From the NCBI RefSeq assembly GCF_024713945.1, contig NW_027461514.1, positions 496,001 through 560,000 of the forward strand: 64,000 nt of DNA, in the 5' to 3' direction. The notes under the pieces are model-generated. The model was given only the letters and a program-made list of their open reading frames with translations, was not told the DNA's origin and searched no databases. Numbering within the stretch: position 1 is the stretch's first letter; every line of letters starts with the position of its first letter. Below are positions 48,598 through 56,810 of this stretch, one piece after another. The stretch is from Dermatophagoides farinae (taxonomy: Eukaryota; Arthropoda; Arachnida; Sarcoptiformes; Pyroglyphidae). The position numbers and the translations under genes are program-made.

Positions 48598-49692
48598 ATG
48601 GGTTTTGCGTGTTTGCAGTGCATTTTAAGTTATCCTGATCGAGAATCGTATTTAAAACACATAAAAAGTGATTTTCATGCTTACAACCTCCGTAGAGTGA
48701 ACAAAAACTTATTGCCCGTTCTTGAGAATGAGTACAACGAAAGATTAGATTTAATTAAAGTTTACAATGAGTTAAAAATAAGAAACAAAGTTTCGAAACA
48801 TGGTAGACTTTTCAAAGCAACCAGCGTTCAACACAAAGAAAAACACAACGACATTGACGAGACATTTTTTGAAATTGAGGACGAAGCGAAACAGAACGAA
48901 ACCGCTTCAGAAGAAACATACATCCTTTCCAACATTGAATACAACACCACAATGAGTTTGTTTTGTAAGCATGTGTCGGATTCGTTCGAAGAAAACATGA
49001 AATTCATGTACAACAATTACAGTTTAGTAATTCCAGATGAAAAATATTGCACGAACGTGGAAGGTTTGATCCAGTATTTGGGGGAAAAAGTATATGAAGG
49101 ACTAATGTGTCTTTACTGCAACCAGCAGTTCTCATCATTCGACAGTGTTTTGCAACACATGACCGACAAAGGACACAGACGTATTGGAATTTACCTGGAC
49201 GGCCAACGCGACGAATACGCGTACTTTTACGATTACAGCACTTCTTATAAAGATTTAACACTTCCGCCAAAGATGCTCGAAGCACTGGAAAAACAAAGTG
49301 AAGACAAAGCTGGAGCCGACAGCAATGACAACGAAGACGAGGTTTCCTGGGAAGAAAAGCTGGTAAAATTGGGTTACAAACCCCCGGTCAAAACCGAAAA
49401 TGATAATTTATTTTTAGCATTGAACGAAGCGACGCTGGTTAACCGTAGAAACTTGATTCAAATTAAAGCTACCAAAGGTAGAGCTGAACTTGAGTTAAGT
49501 GCGGTGCACAAACAAGCAGATAGACTGCGAAAAGCCGGAATAGATAATTCTATCCATCATTCCAGCAGCGCCAGAGAGAAAAAAATGTACAACAAATACA
49601 CCAAAGCGGCCGAAAAATTAAAGCTACGAATGAACGTGCGTAGCCATAAGCTGCAAGCGTACGCAGTTGATAGTACTAAAGTTTTTATATAA
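48598..49692 (+). CDS. ZNF622: 60S ribosome maturation zinc-finger protein REI1/ZNF622
   Basis: A cytoplasmic pre-60S factor. The 364-residue protein starts with a C2H2 zinc finger (FACLQCILSYPD, then LKHIKSDFHAYNLRR) in the exact REI1 setting, where H.YNL+R follows the last His. A second finger is at about residue 170 (CLYCNQQFSSFDSVLQHM with KGHRRI), followed by the diagnostic EYAYFYDYSTSY segment. The C-terminus, RMNVRSHKLQAY, matches the REI1 tail that is inserted into the polypeptide exit tunnel. An acidic linker separates fingers one and two. No intron is needed. It fits functionally with eL41 nearby. Confidence 0.88.
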   Translation: MGFACLQCILSYPDRESYLKHIKSDFHAYNLRRVNKNLLPVLENEYNERLDLIKVYNELKIRNKVSKHGRLFKATSVQHKEKHNDIDETFFEIEDEAKQNETASEETYILSNIEYNTTMSLFCKHVSDSFEENMKFMYNNYSLVIPDEKYCTNVEGLIQYLGEKVYEGLMCLYCNQQFSSFDSVLQHMTDKGHRRIGIYLDGQRDEYAYFYDYSTSYKDLTLPPKMLEALEKQSEDKAGADSNDNEDEVSWEEKLVKLGYKPPVKTENDNLFLALNEATLVNRRNLIQIKATKGRAELELSAVHKQADRLRKAGIDNSIHHSSSAREKKMYNKYTKAAEKLKLRMNVRSHKLQAYAVDSTKVFI

Positions 49693-49864
49693 CGTTTATG
49701 TATAATATGACTCAAACAAATCCAATTTATTATTGGATTATCTAATTATTAAATAAAATCTAATTAAATTTGACGAAGTGCTTATTCGAATATTGGCAAT
49801 ATCACCTTAATCAATTTTTGTGGATGAGTGATAAATTCGGGATTAACAAAATTCCGTCAATAAA

Positions 49865-51388
49865 ATGAACTTTAATTCTGTTCAAAATGAAATAACGAGA
49901 GAAAAAAAAAACTCTGAAACAATCGTTTTATGCAAGGTGAACAGCGAGCTGCCTTGCTCATTTAAATACACGAGAAACGTCGTTGCGAATCCACATGAAA
50001 TAATTAAATTAAATAAACCGTTGTTTATCTCGAATCTCAAACGTAAGAAAACGTCAATACCGCTTGTTTCGTGCAAACTTTCTTTTCCTTACCTATACGA
50101 CGTTAATTACGACGATAGTGAAAATGAACAGAACGGTGTTCAAGGAATCAGCAACGCTAAAAACTTTGAGACCAAAAGCTCAGCACAGGATGTTTGGTCT
50201 AGTTTTTCCGCTTGTACTCCAAAGGCAGGAACAACAATGTTTTCAAGCTTTGGATACGTTAACGCGGTAAGTCACGATAAATCCTTTTTGAAATTCAAAA
50301 AAGTGAAGCCTGAGCCGGTTAAAGGTAGTCTTTTTTCTTCAATTTCAAACTTCGGCATTGTAAAATTTAACAGGAAATACGTCGTCGAAAACACTTGCAC
50401 GTCAGCCAACAGAAAGCTGATCCCTAACGAATTCGACATGCTTATATTCATCAATCTGATCAATGGAAAGCTATCTTCGAGTTTGAATCGAGAAAGAATT
50501 AACGATGTTCTAACTAGGTTAGGCAAGTTGCATCACATAATAAATGATCGCACAACTGTCAGTCCTTTTTGCTGCCATGGAGAAATTTCAATGGAAAAAA
50601 ATTTCATTCCTTACATTATTAAAAGTATCTGTGATAATTCGCAGTTTTTGCAACGAAGGAAGTATTTACGTTTTCAGTCGCTGTTTTCACTGGAGCTAGT
50701 TTGGAACGGGTCTGAATGGCACCAAAAAAGTAACAACGTCGAAGTCAGGGTAGACCCCACACTAACTAGGCCTATCATAAATGAAACTCGCTGCACGATT
50801 CACAGCAAAACTATTTCCACAGCTATTGTGGAGTTTACCGACAAAAAATTTGAAAACAAAGTGTTTCTTTCTTCCTTATACTCGACAAATAGCTGCTTCA
50901 GTTTTTCTTTAATTAGAGACAAATGTGGAATCAAATACTGGCTCCACAACTTCAGTATTCGCCATCACAACTATAACGAGACATTGAAACAATCAGAAAT
51001 GCAAAATCAGATTTGGGCGCCCTTTTTAAGCCGTCAGCACGTTTGTAGCCACTTAGATTTTATCCGATCAATCGAAAACGAAGGTATCGAAATAAGCACT
51101 CGAAACGTAGTGGCTGTATCCATTCCTGGTCCTTTCATTGTTATGACCTGCAGCAATCTTTTCAATTCAGTGTTTCCTTCATTGGAGACAACTTCGCTAG
51201 ACAAGCTTCCGCACACTCGAATGCCTAAATACATTTCTTGTAAATTTGCGCCAGAAAAATCAAAGTGCTACGTTCAAATTTGTTTTTTTCTGTGTGGCTG
51301 CAGTAACCCCGACGTTTACATAATTTCTCCAATAATACTTTCGTCGAGAGAGAACCTAATCTCAGGTAAATCTGTTTTAACAAACTAA
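49865..51388 (+). CDS. unknown protein of 507 residues
   Basis: ORF from ATG 49865 to TAA 51386-51388. A basic N-terminal 60 residues precede a mixed region (FNRKYVVENTCTSANRKLIP), a helical part, and a C-terminal beta-rich half with many Cys and His (SPFCCHGEIS, CTIHSKTIST, HVCSHLDF, YVQICFFLCGCSNPD). These could form metal sites but no spacing matches a known finger. The last codons overlap a possible donor (CAGGTAAAT), and a 44-nt intron ending TATAAAG would swap the C-terminus; I have not adopted it. Function unknown. Confidence 0.6.
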   Translation: MNFNSVQNEITREKKNSETIVLCKVNSELPCSFKYTRNVVANPHEIIKLNKPLFISNLKRKKTSIPLVSCKLSFPYLYDVNYDDSENEQNGVQGISNAKNFETKSSAQDVWSSFSACTPKAGTTMFSSFGYVNAVSHDKSFLKFKKVKPEPVKGSLFSSISNFGIVKFNRKYVVENTCTSANRKLIPNEFDMLIFINLINGKLSSSLNRERINDVLTRLGKLHHIINDRTTVSPFCCHGEISMEKNFIPYIIKSICDNSQFLQRRKYLRFQSLFSLELVWNGSEWHQKSNNVEVRVDPTLTRPIINETRCTIHSKTISTAIVEFTDKKFENKVFLSSLYSTNSCFSFSLIRDKCGIKYWLHNFSIRHHNYNETLKQSEMQNQIWAPFLSRQHVCSHLDFIRSIENEGIEISTRNVVAVSIPGPFIVMTCSNLFNSVFPSLETTSLDKLPHTRMPKYISCKFAPEKSKCYVQICFFLCGCSNPDVYIISPIILSSRENLISGKSVLTN

Positions 51389-51559
51389 TATGAATATTTA
51401 ATTATAAAGTGGTTAAAGAAGCATAAATGAACATGGAAGGTACAAATACTTTCACAATCATTAACATCTCCAATGCAAGCAACGGCAAAAGTTTGTTAGA
51501 TCAATAGCAGACTAATTCGTATGGTTCATTATAATAAACAATACAACGTTTTCATAATT

Positions 51560-51599
51560 TTACTTAGGTGTCCTTTCAGCAGAAAGCACATCTAAGTAA
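51560..51599. other. 18-bp intergenic hairpin
   Basis: An inverted repeat lies between two convergent genes. 51560-51577 pairs with 51582-51599 across a 4-nt AGCA loop. Sixteen pairs are Watson-Crick, with one G-T wobble and one C-C mismatch. It could act as a terminator or 3'-end-processing element for either transcript, or be a small hairpin RNA. No T-run follows closely on either strand. Confidence 0.6.
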
Positions 51600-51633
51600 C
51601 GCGAAGTAGCCACTTTAATTACATAAACAGGTA

Positions 51634-52401
51634 TTAGTCTAGTATATTTAACTTGCTGATACCGTTGTGCTCATCGTCACTAAAAGCACTTATTGATTGT
51701 TTCAGCACTCGCTTCCACATAAACAGATCCCCTCGCATTAATCCTCTCGGGATAGTATTAACAAGTTGGTAGCCATGCGCAGTAACAAACGAAGCGTGAC
51801 TCGGGTTCAAACTATTTGTGTACATGTATAACACTTCATAATTCAGTTTCTTAGCATATTGCTCAGCGTGTTTAAGTAAGTGGGACCCGATTCTCATACG
51901 GTGGTATCGACGATTAACGGTAAGTCGAACTATTTTTCCAAACACTTTATCTTGAGACACAAGGCCGATGCAACCTACCATTTCTCTCTTGTGAGTATCG
52001 TCGCAAATAACCTCAGCAACCCAAAAATTATTATTACTTTTTTTTTTGTAATAACTTTCAATGTTTTTCAAGTCCACGCAATGCTTGACAATATAATGCT
52101 CAACTTCAAACCTACTTTTGCAAAACAAATACATAATAAACAACACTACCGCGATTAAGGCCTTTTTCATGTTCATTAGCGAGAAAGCTAATATACAAAG
52201 AAATATTAGATCATCGATATGCGACACGATATAATAGCTAACCCCTGAAATTGACGTTGATCTATATTGAGTAAAACAGATGTTCTGAATTTTAGCTGCA
52301 TCGTTTTGACAAAAAGGACGAATAATACACCTTTTAGAGGTATCCTGTTCCAGAGAAAATTCCACTACGCTTCCATTGTTAGATTGAAAGGTTTGAGTCA
52401 T
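51634..52401 (-). CDS. membrane-anchored GNAT N-acetyltransferase (NAT8-like)
   Basis: A 255-residue acetyl-CoA-dependent acetyltransferase. The N-terminal third has two adjacent membrane segments (LIFLCILAFSLMN and ALIAVVLFIMYLF) inserted after the first GNAT elements (IIRPFCQNDAAKIQNI). The C-terminal half has the GNAT core: VGCIGLV strand, then V-x-R-R-Y-H-R-M-R-I-G-S-H-L-L, the acetyl-CoA pyrophosphate loop (R/Q-x-x-G-x-A/S), and a helix LLKHAEQYAKKL. N-P-S-H-A-S-F is the usual late helix. The arrangement resembles NAT8-type ER acetyltransferases. Start: ATG 52399-52401. Confidence 0.82.
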   Translation of the reverse strand: MTQTFQSNNGSVVEFSLEQDTSKRCIIRPFCQNDAAKIQNICFTQYRSTSISGVSYYIVSHIDDLIFLCILAFSLMNMKKALIAVVLFIMYLFCKSRFEVEHYIVKHCVDLKNIESYYKKKSNNNFWVAEVICDDTHKREMVGCIGLVSQDKVFGKIVRLTVNRRYHRMRIGSHLLKHAEQYAKKLNYEVLYMYTNSLNPSHASFVTAHGYQLVNTIPRGLMRGDLFMWKRVLKQSISAFSDDEHNGISKLNILD

Positions 52402-52659
52402 AATTAATTTGAAAACTTGAAACTTTAATTAAAATCGATATGCTTAATAATCATCGACAACGAAGCTTTTAAAAAAAAAGATTTTTAAATTCGCAACAAA
52501 ATAACAAAATTGTCATTTACCGTAAATGGACGAATAGAAAAAAATAATATAAAATATTTTTGAATCACAAAGAAATTCTTTTATGTGTGAAAATTATTAA
52601 GTAGGAAAACTACCAAATTTGATTCTTTTTAATCTTTTTAAATGTATTATAACTGAATA

Positions 52660-54795
52660 ATGTCGTGTATTCAGAAGCATCACGTTGAAGCTTTACTAAA
52701 GCCGAAATCCGTTATCCTAATCGGAGCAACAGACAGAGCTGGCAGTTCAGGCTCCGCAATCACTCACTTCTTAGTTTCAGAGCCAAACAAAAAATATAAG
52801 CTAAGCCTTGTAAATCCTAATCGAGAATCTGTGTATGGCCAAAAGTGTTTAAAAGACGTCAGCAGCGCGAAAGATTACGAACCAGACTTGGCTGTCATCG
52901 TAGTTAGAGCGGAATTATGCATTCCACAGCTAGAAGCGCTCGCTAAGTTGGGCACGGTACAAGTCTGCATCGTTATTGCGGCCGGATTCAAGGAAATCGG
53001 TGAAAAAGGTTTACAGCTTGAAAGAAAATTGATTGATATTGCTGAAACCGCAAATATCGCGATTGTAGGCCCTAATTGTCTTGGAGTACAGTCGCCGCTT
53101 CATAACTTCAACGCCAGTTTCGCCGCTTACAAGTCCAAACCTGGTACAACAGCTTTTATTAGCCAATCTGGAGCTATTTGTTCTTCTTTATTGGAATGGT
53201 GTGAGCAATATAACTTTGGCTTTAGTGCGTTCATAAGTATCGGATCGATGAGTCACGTTGAATGGTACCACTTTTTGAACTATTTCGCGGAAGACCCCAA
53301 TACTTTGCGTATTGTCATTTATATGGAAACAATCGGTTGTGTCAAAAAGTTTATGGAAGCAGCGCGCTATGTTCATACTAAGGGAAAACCAATAATTGTC
53401 TTAAAAGGAGGTAAATCGAAAAAAGCAGCCGAAGCAGCTGTCTCCCATACTGGATCAATGGCGGGTAACCATGAAGTCATTAGACTTGTTATGGAGCGGT
53501 GCGGTGTAACTCTAGTAAACAACATTGGAGATTTGCAAAATTTAATTTGCTTGATCGAGATGCAGCCTGCAACAAAATCTTCGGATGTGTGTATATTGAC
53601 CAATGCTGGTGGTCCCGGTGTGTTAACGACTGATGTATGCGAGCGTTATGGATTAGAGATTATCGATTTGCCAGCTGAAATTATAGAAAACCTGAATACA
53701 ATACTTCCCGCTGCGTGGTCGCATTCTAACCCTGTTGACATCTTAGGAGATGCAACGCCCGCAGTATATGGAAAAACCTTGGAAATTCTTATAAGTAAGT
53801 TGAAAAGCGACGTTTCTATAATAATATTGCTTACTCCCCAGTCGACAACCAACCCAGAACTTGCCGCCAAGAATGTAATTGAAGTTGTCAATAAATATAA
53901 ACATCAACGACATGCTCCTGTTGTTTGTTCGTGGCTAGGAGGTGAGCAAACTAATCGTGGGGCTCAGCTGCTGTTGGAAAATTCTATTCCTTCGTTCGCT
54001 TTTCCAGAAATTGCAGTCAAAGTGCTTTCTATAATGGTTAATTTAAACAACATGACTATTGAAAACATCATGGAATACATTCCTGATAAAAGTAGAAAAG
54101 CCAAAGCCGACGAAATAATTAACGAGTGCAGAAAAAATAATATTTTTGTTATTCCAGCCGCTCAATCCAAAGATATTTTGAAATTGTACGGAATAAACGT
54201 TGCTTCTACTTATGTTTGTAAAAACGCCCAGGAGTTAATCAAAACCGCTCACAAAATAAAATATCCCGTAGTTGCCAAGCTTCATTCTACTTGTATATCA
54301 CACAAAAGTGACTTAGGCGGAGTCTTTTTGAATATTCGTTCTGACGATGAACTATACGATGCGTATAATCACATCTCAACTTGCACGTCCAAAGAAAACA
54401 TACAAGGTGTAACTATTGAAAAGATGATTGAAAATAGTAAAGGGTATGAAGTTGTGCTTGGTTCTTACTACGATCAAATAGTTGGGCCAGTCCTTATGTT
54501 CGGAACTGGCGGTACGATGGTTGAAATTTTCAAAGACACTGTTGTAGCATTACCTTTAATGACAATCGAAGGAATTGAAAAACTCGTTAGAAAAACGAAG
54601 ATTTCCAAAGCGTTCTTGAGCGATTCACAAAGATATCCCAAAATTGCGTTAGACAAACTCTACCTGGATATTCAAAACTTCAGCCTTCTAGTACACGAAA
54701 ACAGAGACACAATTTTAGAATGTGAAATCAATCCTTTACTGGCAGAAGCGGATGGTACGTATGCGCTAGACGCTAGGATCTCAATCAGAAGATAA
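52660..54795 (+). CDS. ACD: acetyl-CoA synthetase, ADP-forming (fused alpha-beta)
   Basis: Acetate-CoA ligase (ADP-forming): acetyl-CoA + ADP + phosphate gives acetate + ATP + CoA, an energy-yielding fermentative step. The 711 residues hold all domains in one chain. A CoA-binding Rossmann domain (VILIGATDRAGSSGS) comes first, then the succinyl-CoA-ligase-like domains with FISQSGAICSS. The phosphorylated His263 sits in the S-H-T-G-S-M-A-G loop. The C-terminal ATP-grasp domain (from about 495) has YPVVAKL, SDLGGV and ECEINPLL. The family is common in archaea, bacteria and scattered protists (Giardia, Entamoeba, Plasmodium), so ancestry by transfer is likely but old: base composition matches the locus. 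No targeting peptide, so cytosolic. Confidence 0.97.
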   Translation: MSCIQKHHVEALLKPKSVILIGATDRAGSSGSAITHFLVSEPNKKYKLSLVNPNRESVYGQKCLKDVSSAKDYEPDLAVIVVRAELCIPQLEALAKLGTVQVCIVIAAGFKEIGEKGLQLERKLIDIAETANIAIVGPNCLGVQSPLHNFNASFAAYKSKPGTTAFISQSGAICSSLLEWCEQYNFGFSAFISIGSMSHVEWYHFLNYFAEDPNTLRIVIYMETIGCVKKFMEAARYVHTKGKPIIVLKGGKSKKAAEAAVSHTGSMAGNHEVIRLVMERCGVTLVNNIGDLQNLICLIEMQPATKSSDVCILTNAGGPGVLTTDVCERYGLEIIDLPAEIIENLNTILPAAWSHSNPVDILGDATPAVYGKTLEILISKLKSDVSIIILLTPQSTTNPELAAKNVIEVVNKYKHQRHAPVVCSWLGGEQTNRGAQLLLENSIPSFAFPEIAVKVLSIMVNLNNMTIENIMEYIPDKSRKAKADEIINECRKNNIFVIPAAQSKDILKLYGINVASTYVCKNAQELIKTAHKIKYPVVAKLHSTCISHKSDLGGVFLNIRSDDELYDAYNHISTCTSKENIQGVTIEKMIENSKGYEVVLGSYYDQIVGPVLMFGTGGTMVEIFKDTVVALPLMTIEGIEKLVRKTKISKAFLSDSQRYPKIALDKLYLDIQNFSLLVHENRDTILECEINPLLAEADGTYALDARISIRR

Positions 54796-55044
54796 TCCTT
54801 GCATTCATCAAGCTGCCCTACATCAGTTATTTTCTAAATTAATAAACTAATTTTAACATGGTCTCAACAATAATTAATTGTAATTAATTTCTGCTATATA
54901 ATTCTTGCATTGCGTTTGTAACTCAGTAGTAAACATCTTTCACAATTATTTCAATACTGAACGGTATTTCAGCTGCGAACGATTCAGTACATTTTAGATA
55001 TGAGTTTGAGGAATTGAATCTGGTGGTTTTGCTGCGCTGTCTAC

Positions 55045-56802
55045 ATGAATGCAAATGATTCCAAACTAAAAAACTGGCTTTTTTTAGAGTTTTTGCGCGA
55101 ACAACATTCTATAACTGAATTGGCTAATTCTGGTTTGAATTTGAATATCAGTTCGCCCAGTTTCGGTACGTATGACGCGGAAAATATGATAGATAAACGA
55201 GTTTATGAAACACTTGTAGTTCTCAGCGGAAAGTGTTCAAATCTAGTAATTAAATTTTCGATTGATGATAACGATAAAGTTATTGTTTTAGATTCTAATT
55301 TAAACGTTGGTGAAAGTAACAAGTATATTTCATTTTATTGTTATTTTTTACAAGTCAAATCTAAAACAAATGTTTTCAAAAACAAATCATTCGACAGTCT
55401 ACAGCCGAAGTATGATGTATCCAAGTTTACAACTTTTTACTGTAGTAACTACCTAAGCATAAACAAGTTTAAAAACCAGTTTCAACAGTATTTGTTTAGT
55501 AGAAGACCAGATTTGTATGATTCCATAAAAAGAATCTACAAACTGTACAAAATTTATTTGTCTGAATCTTATCGTCTGCTTTTTATGAACAAGAGTATTT
55601 TAAAAATAACTGGTGTTAGCAAATCGGATGTGTTAATTCCGAACTTACTCAAGCTCTTCACAGAGCTATTCGATTTAGCAAAAAAACCGAAAACTTGTCA
55701 AAATATTAAATTCCTTCTCGATGTCAAACTAGTACGTTCGCTGACACGAAAACTTGTCAGCCTAAGCAGCCGAAAAACAATCTATTTCAAAGAACCGCTT
55801 CATATGTTATATTGCTATGGCATTATTGTGCCGGTAGTAAGCCATCTTTTCTGGATCGCTATCGATATAAACAGGAAAACTTTATTTTTTACGTATAATC
55901 ATTTTTACAATAAAAAAGAAAAACCAATATCAAAAAATGGTTTTCCCAGCAGTTATTACTTACCGCGAACCATCTACAAGTTAAACTATAATGGATCTAA
56001 TCAGTTTATTAGAAAAAGAACTGTATACTGTTTGAGCTCTAAATATCGATATGTTCCTTTTACAGAAAATTTAAAAGAATTGTTTCAAGTATTTTTAAAT
56101 ATCCTCAAAACTATTTTACGTCTGAATTTCGTAAATGTTGAACAGGTTCAATTAAAAGACATTCTACTTCCTTCTAATAATAGTACGTTGGTTGTTCTAG
56201 ATTTCAAAGATTGTTTTGACAACGTGCCACTTTCCAGCTTGTTAGAATTCAAGTTTTTGACAAAAAATTTCAGTCTCTCTTTGCTAGAGTGTTACGTCAA
56301 ACTTGAATTTCGTCGCGAAATCCAAATTAAAATGTTGTATGTTTGTAGTATTAATGATTTAAAAAAATACTTGAAGCTATCCAATATATGTAGGATCAGC
56401 ATCTATCCTTGTCGAGTAATAGAAATGCAAACTTACGAATGGATAGACTATATACATGAAACTATAAAAATTACTAATCCCGGTGATCATATTATTCAGG
56501 GCAACCCAATTTCTTCACTCGTGTGCAATATATACCACCAAAGACACGACGCTGAAATGCGGAAAAAATACTCAAATCTAACATTGTATCGTTATATCGA
56601 CGACTTACTACTGATTTTTCGAAACGAGCAGTATAGCGAAAAAAGAATCATTGACATACTAAATAGTGTTCAAGATATTTATTATACACCAATTAACGTT
56701 AATAAAATACAAATAACCTCTCTTGATGAGTTTGGAAATAAATTTTCTCCACTGAATCCGTTAATGGACAGACTTAAATTTTTAAACAGAACAATCATGT
56801 AA
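55045..56802 (+). CDS. TERT: telomerase reverse transcriptase-like, short
   Basis: The catalytic subunit of telomerase, or a close relative, 585 residues. RT motifs are in order: a T/1-like segment about 255-290 (CYGIIVPVVSHLFWIA), motif 2-like RTIYKLNYN, motif A V-V-L-D386-F-K-D-C-F-D, a spacer, motif B' I-Q-G-N-P-I-S-S-L-V-C-N-I-Y-H, motif C R-Y-I-D519-D520-L-L-L-I, and motif D NVNKIQIT. The catalytic triad is complete. QGxxxSSLxCxxY with a following H/E and RYxDD agree with TERT more than with retroelements. The N-terminus is short, and the protein ends about 65 residues after motif C, so the thumb/CTE is missing or minimal. Start ATG 55045; the frame is closed by TGA upstream. Confidence 0.68.
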   Translation: MNANDSKLKNWLFLEFLREQHSITELANSGLNLNISSPSFGTYDAENMIDKRVYETLVVLSGKCSNLVIKFSIDDNDKVIVLDSNLNVGESNKYISFYCYFLQVKSKTNVFKNKSFDSLQPKYDVSKFTTFYCSNYLSINKFKNQFQQYLFSRRPDLYDSIKRIYKLYKIYLSESYRLLFMNKSILKITGVSKSDVLIPNLLKLFTELFDLAKKPKTCQNIKFLLDVKLVRSLTRKLVSLSSRKTIYFKEPLHMLYCYGIIVPVVSHLFWIAIDINRKTLFFTYNHFYNKKEKPISKNGFPSSYYLPRTIYKLNYNGSNQFIRKRTVYCLSSKYRYVPFTENLKELFQVFLNILKTILRLNFVNVEQVQLKDILLPSNNSTLVVLDFKDCFDNVPLSSLLEFKFLTKNFSLSLLECYVKLEFRREIQIKMLYVCSINDLKKYLKLSNICRISIYPCRVIEMQTYEWIDYIHETIKITNPGDHIIQGNPISSLVCNIYHQRHDAEMRKKYSNLTLYRYIDDLLLIFRNEQYSEKRIIDILNSVQDIYYTPINVNKIQITSLDEFGNKFSPLNPLMDRLKFLNRTIM

Positions 56803-56810
56803 CGCAAAAT

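Noticed and set aside
51427-51507. Short ATG frame of 26 codons (MNMEGTNTFTII...) in the gap after the 49865 gene
   Set aside because: No link to a neighbouring exon in phase, a stop codon just upstream, and no recognisable peptide.
55045-56802. Retrotransposon or group II RT interpretation of the RT-like gene
   Set aside because: No integrase, endonuclease, long repeats or intron RNA flank it; motif spacing and the upstream T-like segment fit TERT better, though not conclusively.
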